Shown piece by piece: positions 1-9,353 of a DNA stretch of 64,000 bases. The notes under the pieces are model-generated. The model did no database searches. It saw only the letters and a program-made list of their open reading frames with translations, and was not told the DNA's origin. This stretch comes from Mesostigma viride (lineage: Eukaryota > Streptophyta > Mesostigmatophyceae > Mesostigmatales > Mesostigmataceae). The DNA lies in the NCBI GenBank assembly GCA_009746045.1, contig RPFO01000312.1, positions 598,323 to 662,322 of the forward strand, read 5' to 3'. Numbering within the stretch: position 1 is the stretch's first letter; every line of letters starts with the position of its first letter. A program made the translations under genes and the position numbers.

Positions 1-127
1 AAGTGTTGTTTACATTCCCACCCTTGCAGGAAGTAGCTTAGAATGTATTATAGGCTCATATGCCCCTTCTCAGGGCTATGTGCTACATATACTCCCAACG
101 GAGTTATGTTCCTAATTAATTAATTAA
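1..127 (+). mobile_element. LINE 3' end (family A), cut by window edge
   Basis: This stretch ends in a hairpin (ACTCC-CAAC-GGAGT) followed by a TAATTAATTAATTAA tail. The same sequence recurs in reverse complement at about 59542-59660. A 3' hairpin plus a short A/T repeat tail is the usual 3' terminus of a non-LTR retrotransposon. No coding sequence is left inside the window. Confidence 0.6.
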
Positions 128-430
128 TGCTCCCGTTGGGGAGTCACGGAGCCCGAACTGCCTTTCATCCCTTTGTTTGCACAACAGGAAGGAAGGTCAG
201 AGACCCCCTTTCTCCTTCATGCTAGAGGCATGCCACAGCTGCGTGACTCCCAAACGGGAGCACGAGTCTAATTAATTAATTAATTAATGCCACAGCTGCA
301 ATCGGACACGCTAAACGATCCTGTGCACAAGATCTGTGGGTGCAATGAGACCCATGTGAGCTTATCATAACAAGGAGCGTGGGCAAGTAATGTGAGCATA
401 GCCAAGACGTAGCATCATTGGATGTACAAG
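128..430 (-). mobile_element. LINE 3' end (family B), tail to tail with family A
   Basis: On the minus strand this sequence ends at the left in a CTCCC-CAAC-GGGAG hairpin and runs into the shared TTAA-rich tail. It is the reverse complement of a related sequence at about 32790-33057, including the segment with the words GGGTGCAAT and CGGACACGCTAA. It is interrupted at 242-286 by a tiny second insertion. The left end is well defined; the 5' limit near 430 is approximate. Confidence 0.6.
242..286 (+). mobile_element. 45-bp severely truncated LINE insertion with 12-bp target duplication
   Basis: The 12-mer ATGCCACAGCTG is present at 230-241 and again at 287-298. Between the two copies lies only the family B 3' hairpin (CTCCC-AAAC-GGGAG) plus the TTAATTAA tail. 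This is what an extreme 5' truncation during target-primed reverse transcription would leave. It sits inside an older family B copy. Confidence 0.75.
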
Positions 431-502
431 GAAATATTTAATAGCTCTATCTTGATGTGCGTGTAGGAATAACTGCATGGAGGAATAACGGCGAACATGT
501 CA

Positions 503-629
503 AGGAACAAGTATCCCACAACCAGGAACGTGCATCCCACAACCACGAACAAGTATCCCACAACCAGGAACGACTATCCCACAACTAGGAACGTGTATCC
601 CACAACCAGGAACAAGTATCCTCTGCCGG
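503..629. repeat. 21-bp minisatellite, first block
   Basis: About six copies of a 21-bp unit of the type CCCACAACCAGGAACAAGTAT. The same unit resumes at 1722 after two unrelated arrays. The unit is a multiple of three, so all frames stay open without being coding. Confidence 0.9.
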
Positions 630-1085
630 CAGTGCCACCCCATGCAAGACCCCACAAGCCGTCCTTGCATAAAGGGGACATGCAGTCATCACAAGGAGTG
701 GTGACTGCCGGCAGTGCCACGCCATGCAAGACCCCACAAGCCGTCCTTGCGTCAAGGGGACATGCAGTCATCACAAGGAGTGGTAACTGCCGGCAGTGCC
801 ACCCCATTCAAGAACACACAAGCCGGGGACATGCAGTCATCACAAGGAGTGGTGACTGCCGGCAGTGCCACGCCATGCAAGAACACACAAGCCGTCCTTG
901 CGTCAAGGGGACATGCAGTCATCACAAGGAGTGGTAACTGCCGGCAGTGCCACCCCATGCAAGAACACACAAGCCGGGGACATGCAATCATCACAAGGAG
1001 TGGTAACTGCCGGCAGTGCTACCCCATGCCAGAACCCACAAGCCATCCATGCAATCATCACAGGGAGTGGTAACTGCCGGCAGTG
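626..1085. repeat. Tandem array of ~60-75-bp units
   Basis: Repeated blocks contain GGGGACATGCAGTCATCACA, then AGGAGTGGTAACTGCCGGCA and GTGCCACCCCATGCAAGA. Unit length alternates because some copies carry the extra words GCCGTCCTTGCGTCAA. The open frames on both strands are products of the repetition. Confidence 0.85.
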
Positions 1086-1716
1086 CGTGGCCCTAACGTT
1101 AATTCCCACACCCCCTATGCTAACGTTAGTGCCCAGCCCCCTCTGCTAACGTTAGTGCCCCCCCTCCTTTGCTAACATTAGTTCCCACACCCCTCTGCTA
1201 ACGTAAGTGCCCTCCCCCCCCTGCTATCGTTAATGCCCACCCCCCTTCACTAACGTTATTCCCTAGCCCCCTCTGCTAACGTTAGTGCCCGCGCCCCTTT
1301 ACTAACGTTAGTGCTCGTGCCCCTCTGCTAACGTTAGTGCCCCCCCCCTCTACTATAATTATTTCCCCCCTATGCTAATAAACTTTAATTCCCACACCCC
1401 CTCTGCTATCGTTAGTGCCCATGCCCCTTTACTAACGTTAGTGCCCAGCCCCCTCTGCTAACGTCAGTGCCCGTGCCCCTTTACTGACGTTAGTGCCCAG
1501 CCCCCTCTCCTATCGTTAGTGCCCGTGCCCCTTTACTAACGATAGTGCCCAGCCCCCTCTGCTAACGTTAGTGCCCGTGCCCCTTTACTAACGTTAGTGC
1601 CCAGCCCCCTCTGCTAACGTTAGTGCCCGTGCCCCTTCACTAACGTTAGTGCCCGTGCCCCTCTGCTAACGTTATTCCCGAGCCCCCTCTGCTATCGCTA
1701 ATTCCCGTGCCCCTTC
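1086..1716. repeat. Tandem array of ~26-bp units (CTAACGTTAGTGCCC...)
   Basis: About two dozen degenerate copies of a unit combining the palindrome CTAACGTTAG with a C-rich spacer (TGCCCAGCCCCCTCTG or variants). Some copies have TATCGTTA or TGACGTTA in place of the palindrome. No coding function is visible. Confidence 0.85.
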
Positions 1717-1721
1717 ATATT

Positions 1722-2631
1722 TGGACCAGGAACACATCCCACAACTAGGCTCGACTATCCCACAACCAGGAACGTGTTTCCCACCACCAGGAACGTGTTT
1801 CCCACAACCAGGAACGTGTTTCCCACAACCAGGAACGTGTTTCCCACAACCAGGAACAAGTATCCCACAACCAGGAACGTGTTTCCCACAACCAGGAACA
1901 AGTATCCCACAACCAGGAACAAGTATCCCACAACCAGGAACGACTATCCCACAACCAGGAACGTGTTTCCCACAACCAGGAACGACTATCCCACAACCAG
2001 GAACAAGTATCCCACAACAAGGAACAAGTTTCCCACAACCAGGAACGTGTTTCCCACAACCAGGAACGTGTTTCCCACAACCAGGAACAAGTATCCCACA
2101 ACCAGGAACAAGTATCCCACAACCAGGAACAAGTATCCAACAACCAGGAATGTGTTTCCCACCACCAGGAACAAGTATCCCACAACCAGGAACGACTATC
2201 CCACAACCAGGAACGTGTTTCCCACAACCAGGAACAAGTATCCCACAACCAGGAACGTGTTTACCACCACCAGGAACAAGTATCCCACAACCAGGAACAA
2301 GCATCCCACAACCAAAAACGTGTTTCCCACAACCAGGAACGTGTTTCCCACCACCAGGAACAAGTATCCCACAACCAGGAACAAGTATCCCACAACCAGG
2401 AACGTGCATCCCACAACCAGGAACAAGTATCCCACAACCAGGAACAAGTATCCAACAACCAGGAACAAGTATCCCACAACCAGGAACGTGTTTCCCACCA
2501 CCAGGAACAAGTATCCCACAACCAGGAACAAGTATCCCACAACCAGGAACGTGTATCCCACAACCAGGAACAAGTATCCCACAACAAGGAACACATCCCA
2601 AAACCAGGAACGTGTATCCCACAACCAGTCG
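1722..2631. repeat. 21-bp minisatellite, main block (~43 copies)
   Basis: Head-to-tail copies of CCCACAACCAGGAAC followed by a variable hexamer (GTGTTT, AAGTAT, GACTAT, GTGCAT or GTGTAT). The constant 15-mer is well conserved and most change is confined to the hexamer. Long open frames on both strands follow from the 21-bp period. Confidence 0.95.
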
Positions 2632-3419
2632 CGCAGTCGGTCTGAATGACTGGCATTTTAACGAGCGTCATATTCGTCTCCGGCTTGGCAGTGCCGTCAG
2701 CCTGCATACAAAAAGAACATTGGAGCCAGCACTTTCCCGCGGGTTGTAGCCGATATTCCTCCATGCAGCGATATTCACCAATGCGCTATCAATAAACAAG
2801 TCGACACCATCCGGTATGTGAAAAAAGCACGCTGCTGGCCACGACGGTCACGGCGATGATGAACGACAATAACAAGAACGCCTAATAGCAGGCGTCATAC
2901 AAACTAGAACAGACTGGAACAACTACTTACCCGGTCGTCTGTGATCTTGACGCAGAGCCTGGTTTACAAGGAAGCGAGGGAAACCGGCCACTATGAGCAC
3001 CCCTACTTATCCCACATAATGAAGGTTAGGAATCCTCCCCATCATGCTAACCGTAGACTCGGTGAAACGCCCCATGCTACAAATACGATAGCCCAGCAAC
3101 GACTACTTGCGGCCATCACCTTGTCCAGTTCTGGCTGGCTGTGCGGCGGTAATTTTACCAAGTTTAAAAATGTTACGCCGCACCAGTCTGTGCTTTTTTA
3201 CGTAGTACCAGTGTAGTGTAGAAATCTGCCAAAAGAGCAAACGCCCAAAGCCAACTTCCAAGGCGCCCAAAGCCAAATTCCAAGACGCCCAAAGCCCAAA
3301 GGCGGGCGAGTCTGGCGCGGCGCGCCTGTCCCGGAGGCCATTGGGCGCCGGAATAAGAAATCCCCATATTAGTACTGTACGTAGCTTCTTCATGTAGTCT
3401 TCTAGTCGCCTGCTCCGTA
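2632..3419. other. No gene recognised; short imperfect repeats
   Basis: I see no coding signal here. At about 3240-3306 the word CGCCCAAAGCC recurs several times in a ~21-bp imperfect tandem repeat. The right edge abuts the target duplication of the LINE that starts at 3440. Confidence 0.5.
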
Positions 3420-3560
3420 TATCAATATATCCGGCCCTCAATAGATCCGTTATTTCCGGTGAAAGGGGTGTTAGTTTATTTCCATATAACAGTTAAGGTG
3501 ACCCAGGTATGCCAAAAATAGCCTGAAATGCCTAGTTGTGCCTAAATTGGGTTGCCCGCA

Positions 3561-5860
3561 TTAAGGGGACGGGACACCCCCGAATTTTTTGGCGCCAAAA
3601 AATTCGCGCCGGAGCCGAAGGTCACAAATTTCACGTGCATGGTGCGCGCACCCCTTGCGGAAGTGGCCATGGCGACTGCGTTCAGGCGAAACTACCACAC
3701 TAGGGCAGGCGAAATGCAAAAATTTTACTCGAATCTAAAATGAGATGAGTTTATGATGTTAGTTTGTGGCGGAAATCAGCTGGTTTACAATATCGCTGTT
3801 GTTTTTTTATGCCATCGGCATGGGGGGTAATCTGAATTTTTTGGTCGCGCGGAATGAAATAGAATTCATGATAGCGGCTGTAAAGTAGCGGTTTTGGGGG
3901 CTGTTCTGACCTTGAAGCAGGCATTAATATCGGTTGCATCGAATTCTAAACCGAGCTGGTGCTTTTTTCCAGATTTTCGGCCATTATCGGTAAGTAATTG
4001 TTCAGACCTGCGCAGTGCGTGTCTGACCTGTCCATGGAAGAACGGCTGTTGTTGCGCGCCTGGGCGAGGGATTTACGAGGGCAAGGTACAGATTTGTCGC
4101 GAACGTTATCTGCTATCGGTGCTTTCTTCTATGAGCTCATCGTTCGAGGTTTTTTGCGTTCTTTTTGGGCAGTTTCCGCCAGCTAGCTCGCCGTCGCTTG
4201 CCGTTGTGTTGTCGAATACCTGGCAGCTTTAGATTGTTTTCGTTGATGTCGTGATCAGGGCCGCTTCAGTCGCAGCCTATAGCTCTTCGGGAAGGTATAA
4301 GGCATTTCATAAAACGTGTTCTGGCAAGGATGTTGTGCGTATGTCCAGACGCTTCTTGTTGTTTGAGAGTGACGCACCCTCTCCTCACAGGCCGCAGCGG
4401 CATCACAGCGCTCATGCGGTGAAGGGCCGCCAATGGTTTCTTTGCATTTTATCGTGCAGGGATGGAAGTGTTATAGTGATGATGATGTTGGAGATATTGC
4501 ATTTGTGTGACTGCATGTAGATAGCTGGCACCAATGGTTGTTTGAGCTTTCCTTTGTTATGATGATGTGACAAGACTACAATGTGCTGAGCCAACCATGG
4601 TTGACATGCATGACTGCATGCAAGCTATATATACCATGTTCTTACTTGGTTCCTTGCCCTCCATAGTCCCAGTTTGTCATCCATGCCGGGGAGGACAGTT
4701 TAGGAGGTGTTGTTGTGTTGATTAGCTTGGTTGGCATCAACCTTACACTCTAACCTGGGAGAAACATAGGAAATGCTGCTTAGGCGTGTTAGGGCTACCA
4801 TCGTCAAGGCTATGCACATATTTACAAGGCTGGCCATGCTGGAGGGATGATGAAGACATATGAGGTGCGTGGCCACCCCTTTGTACTTTATAAACATACT
4901 CTGCATGGTTTTGGTGCATGTTGGATGGCATATTAAGTGGCACTGTGGGGTTACTAACTTACTGAGTGGTCCTTAGCGCCTTGTCATGTGGTCATATATA
5001 GGAAACCCATCAACTTGAGCATTTCTTGTCGCAATGACCCCCCACATTGAGCATGCGTTGCCGTCAGCGTGCAAGAGTTGATTATGTGTGCTTTGGTCAG
5101 TTTGCAGATGTCTTTGATGAAGAAGGAGGTGCTAGTGTGGCTAAATGGTTACTCTAATTTCCTTGTAGCGTCTACATGGGTGGCCGTCTTGGAATGGTTG
5201 TAACTTGGGCAGTTCTTGTCAGAATGGCGTCAAACCTTGAACATAGGAGGTACCATATGTGCAGAGAATGGTAGTATGTGGTTTGGCCAGTTTTCATGAG
5301 GCTTAGATGTATAAAGGGGTGTTAGTGTGGTTAAATACTAGCTAAAACCTCCCTTAGCTTCGTCACAGGTGGCAATCTAGGAATATCCATCAAATAGGGC
5401 TGCGCTTGTCAGAATGACCTGAAAATTTGGGGCTGCATGTCCCCCCTCTCTAGTATTTGAAAATATAAGATATGGCATGATTCCATGTGTTTATGATTTG
5501 TTTTATTTTTTTTGGTGAAAAAAAGTACCCTTTTTGCGGGAAAATCCATCAATGTGTCTAAACATCATTGTTTTGTGCTCAAAATTAGGCAGACTTTCTC
5601 AAAAGTGGGGGAACTATACGGAAATATATGATTTGGTCCAAATATGTTTGCCCATTGTCCTAGGGAAAATATGCCAAAAGTAGCGTCTTTTTCTATTTTT
5701 AGCGCGTAACCGGCATCTGGTGGGGGCTAGTACCCCCCCCAAGTGGTTGGAAATTTTTTTTTAAATCATATTTATGGTCCCCAATCATAATTGGAGTTTT
5801 AGCACATGCATAGGTATGGTTTCCAGAAAAGTGCCCTTTAGGGGTGTCCCCTCCCCTTAA
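3561..5860. mobile_element. TTAA-flanked DNA transposon, non-autonomous, copy 1
   Basis: The left end reads TTAAGGGGACGGGACACCCC. The right end, reverse-complemented, reads TTAAGGGGAGGGGACACCCC, so the inverted repeats match at 19 of 20 bases and TTAA duplicates flank the element. TTAA targets are known for piggyBac and Kolobok superfamilies. No transposase is recognisable in the 2.3 kb. A related copy lies in the opposite orientation at about 40417-43140. Short open frames such as the one at 4700-4906 (minus) have look-alikes in that copy but resemble no protein I know. Confidence 0.75.
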
Positions 5861-8671
5861 TAAGGCGCGCCCTGCGACCAAGGTAGCCATTGTACTGTAG
5901 ATATATCGTCATCCGGCATACGTGTAAAGACCTGGTTCATGCCCATGAGTGCATGGAAGACTTCCAGTGGGCTGGGGGTGTCATTGTTAGGGCCCGGGTC
6001 CCATACTTTGTGTTGTTCCGTCGCCATGAGCCAGTAACGACGCATAGCCAGGTTCCAAGATGAGATAAACCGGCGGACCACGGCACCTCTCGTGTACGCG
6101 GCACGTAACGTGAATATGGTCTCGTTGCGAACTTGCCATATGGTGTGAAGCATCGTCGTGCGGAGCCATATCCATGCCATCTGGTTGGCTGTGAGGCTCG
6201 CGTCCCGTAATCCCGTGATGCCGAAAATAACCGTAGATAGTGTGACGGTGGTGGGGGGAGCTGTAATAGCCATCCACTTGGCCCATATACCCAGCAGCCA
6301 TTGCCAAACCCCTGCGAGTTGGCAGTCCAGAAATCTGTGCTCAATTGTTTCATCTGGAAAGTTGCATAAGCACGCCGCCGCGTGGGAGTACCGGTGGTGC
6401 AATTGGGAATTGACCCCGATGGCCCGATGCATAAGCAGGTGCTGGACGTCGGTGGCCCGTTTGTCAACCAATGGGTGATCAACTGCCAAGGTAATGTTCT
6501 TGATCCAGGTGTAGCCCGGCCACTCGGGGTGCCAGCGCAGGCGACCCGGGTGCATCCTATGATTTTTATGTAGAAGTAGCCGGTATCCCCAGTCTGCCGT
6601 GTACTCGAAAAGGCACTTCGTCATGGGGGTGCCGCCAGATGTGAGGACCCACCCAAATTCTAGCGGGTCTAGAGCAAGCGTGTCCAGTCGCCCCTTGCCA
6701 ACATGTAGCCATGTGGTGTCGCGTATCACTGTGGTGGGGTCCAGGGGTAACATGCACGCCTGTGACAGTGACCACGGGACCACTCGAATGCGGTGACATT
6801 GAAATGCTGGAATGTAGGCGTACGATGTAATCAATTTGCCGAGAAGTCCTTGACCGTTGGGTGTCTCCTGGAGCAATTGTATGGTAACGCCCGTCGACGC
6901 GACCGCGACGATGCAACCCTTATCAAAGAGACAACTTATGTATGGACGTGTCGCGATCCGGGTAATAGCTCACCCATTCCCCGACTTGTAGGGGTTTGCG
7001 TGGGGTTGTCATGAGGGTATGCCATCCTGCGGGAATTGCTTGTAGAAGGTTGTCCCAAGCTGGTCGGCTGGGCATGTTTGCGATCCACGCACTGATTTCC
7101 GTGTATGTTAGGAGGCGATATCGGTCACCGTCAGCCGCGTATAGATCGATGATTCGCGTAACCGGCGGGTTGGCCGTCAAAAAGCCCTCATATGGGTTGC
7201 GGCCGCTTAAAACACCAAACACATTATGCTCACTATCGCGCAGCAAATCATTGAAATATAATGGTTGGCGTGCCACCTCTTCCCGCGTGGTAGGGTGAGC
7301 AATTCTGTCCGGTTTTAGGTTCTTATAACCTTTCCACATACGTGCCCAGTACCATGATAAGCCTTTATACGAAGTGAGCGCACATGTAAGTATTGCTGCC
7401 CCCAAGTGCCATGATGTACCATTGTTGTGGGTATAGGTTGTGGCGAAAGCTTCTTGTGCCAACATACAACCAGGGTGTACCGTTTACGCCTATGAAAGCG
7501 GTTAGGATCTGTTTGGTGTACACTGACCATAAGCGCCACTCCATATTATGTAAGCCCAAGCCTCCTTGAACCCATGGCATATAGGACATGTCCCGATCGA
7601 TCCATCCCGGCACCGTGTGTGTTATGATACCCTGTTGTTTCCAAACAAAATTGCTGCCGATTCGTTGGATGATCTTGGTGGTGTACTCGTTAGGTGGGTG
7701 ACCTTGGCAGTAGTAGAGCACTTTGGAGAATAACATTTGGTTGGTGATGAGGACCCTGCCCCGTAGGCTGAGACGGGGAACCGCTGCCCATCTTGATGCC
7801 GCTTGGAGCATGCCTGTGAGTTTGCCACTGTGTGTTGTGTTGTCATACAAAAAGGTGGGGTGTTCAGCAAGACGTCCATCCATAGTGCAGCCGATAGGGC
7901 AGTTGTGTAATAGGTGGTGACCGTCTGGCTGGACCCATGTCACAGGCAGATTAGGGAGTGATAAGCGGGGGGAGGATCCTCTCCCGATGTGCAGCCCCGT
8001 GGACTTTTGCACGTTACACCGCTGTTGAGAGGCCATAGAGTATGTCGTGATATTCTCCATGATAGCATGCACATCGGTAGTGGAGGTACAGACATTAGTG
8101 GTGTCATCAACATAAGCAGTTTGGAACAAACCTCGCGGTTTACCTTGGATGGGGAAGCCCCTGATCCTGTTGTCGCGAGCGTGCAAAAAGAACAGCCCGG
8201 CATGCGCAAGAAGAAACAGGAGCGGGGACATGCAGTCGCCTTGTGGGAGTGACCTAGAGCTAGTGCCTGTGCGTGAGAAGTGCCCGTTTAGGAGTAGGGT
8301 CCATGAGAGCGATTTAATCATACCGATGGTGACATGTGTGAAAGTGCCCCCAAATCCGAAACCGCGCAATGTCTTCTCGAGGTAGTCCCAACACATGCGG
8401 TCAAAAGCTTTTTTGAAATCCCAGAATAGTATGATGCCGAGTATGTTGTGGCGCCACGCTTTTTCCACTATGTCCATAAGCATGGTAATGCTATCGTTTA
8501 TGTGTAGGTTAGCGCGGAAGCCGACTTGTTCCGGACCGATTAGGTCGTCGAGTACTGTGTAAATGCGTAGTTGTAGTATTTTACTGATGATTTTGTACGC
8601 AACCGTGAGTAGTCGTATGGGACGGTAGTTTTGCCATTGAGATTTAGACCCCTTTTTAATTATAGATCCGT
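5857..8671 (-). pseudogene. LINE ORF2 remnant: reverse transcriptase plus zf-RVT-like domain
   Basis: The coding remnant reads in three frames. 8671-7365 holds the RT: NYRPIRLL upstream, DFKKAFD (motif A), LPQGDCMSPLLF (motif B) and AYVDDT (motif C, catalytic Asp pair intact). About 7465-6925 and 6925-5857 continue in two other frames, so at least two frameshifts are present. The last part contains a Cys/His cluster (ACLCNFPDETIEHRFLDC) like the zf-RVT domain at the C terminus of L1-type ORF2. The stop codon TAA coincides with the TTAA site used by the nested DNA transposon. There is no endonuclease domain, because the copy is truncated at 8671. Confidence 0.85.
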
Positions 8672-8691
8672 TATCAATATATCCGGCCCTC

Positions 8692-9218
8692 GGCCACTAT
8701 AGATTCTCTGCTGCCCATGTGCGGCGTGGGACACAACAACAACAACAACAACTGTACAGTACTGTAGAGTACTGTAGGCAACTAGGCATGCATGCATATC
8801 TGTATGCCAGATGGCACCCGCGCCGTACCCAGAATTGGCACTTTGGCAGGCCTGGGGGACAGGCGACAGCCAAAATGTGCTGTATCCACGCCATGTACAA
8901 CCATGTACTTCAGTTTCGCGGTATGTACATCATGATGAGAAAATACAAAATACCAGGGCAAAAATGCAAGCAATGCCTGAGCAATGCGACAAATTTCTTC
9001 GCAACGGGCAGTGCCAGCGGAAGGCATGCTCTCGCTAAATATCAATATTGTGTGGCCACCCTCGCTGGATAACGGGGAGATAAAAAATTTAATTAGGTTT
9101 TGCATCTTGTAGGGAGGGAGTAATATTTTCCGTCAGAATGGGCACATCCCCGATTTTCGACCATTGACGTCGCAAAAATTAGCCGTTCGGCAGCCCGCAT
9201 GTAGTACTCTTTCCCGCA
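8692..9218. other. Upstream region of MLH3; simple repeat, no gene
   Basis: An ACAACAACAACAAC run lies at about 8729-8752, next to the word CTGCTGCCCATGTGCGGCGT that recurs near 38757, 39080 and 39142. The MLH3 promoter should lie in the remainder, but I cannot point to a TATA box or a defined start site. Confidence 0.4.
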
Positions 9219-9353
9219 ATGAAGACCGGAATTCACGTCCGTCGTCTGGACGAGAAAATTTCCAGTCTAATTAAGTCTGAGGCAACAGTTCGTGGCCTAG
9301 ACCAAGCTTTGGAAGAGCTGGTGTGCAACTCAATCGATGCGAAGGCCACCCGG
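9219..9353 (+). CDS. MLH3: MLH3 exon 1
   Basis: 45 codons from the ATG, ending phase 0 at donor CGG|gtaatt. It encodes the first ATPase helix with the catalytic Glu and the Asn of the N box (EELVCNSIDA). Confidence 0.88.

Larger units (their letters stand above)
3440..8671 (-). mobile_element. 5'-truncated LINE (non-LTR retrotransposon) with 20-bp target duplication
   Basis: Perfect copies of TATCAATATATCCGGCCCTC flank the element at 3420-3439 and 8672-8691. Between them, on the minus strand, lie a reverse transcriptase and a Cys/His C-terminal domain typical of L1-like plant and algal LINEs. A DNA transposon at 3561-5860 splits the 3' untranslated region. Without it the LINE is about 2.95 kb, so the endonuclease and the start of ORF2 are missing through 5' truncation. 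This makes it a dead copy. Confidence 0.85.

Noticed and set aside
1086-1716. CRISPR-like repeat/spacer appearance of the 26-bp array
   Set aside because: The units are directly adjacent without unique spacers, and the genome is eukaryotic.
1672-2749. Long open frames on both strands (Pro/Thr/Asn/Arg repeats)
   Set aside because: The 21-bp repeat unit is a multiple of three, so every frame stays open. There is no start context, no domain, and the frames collapse at the array edges.
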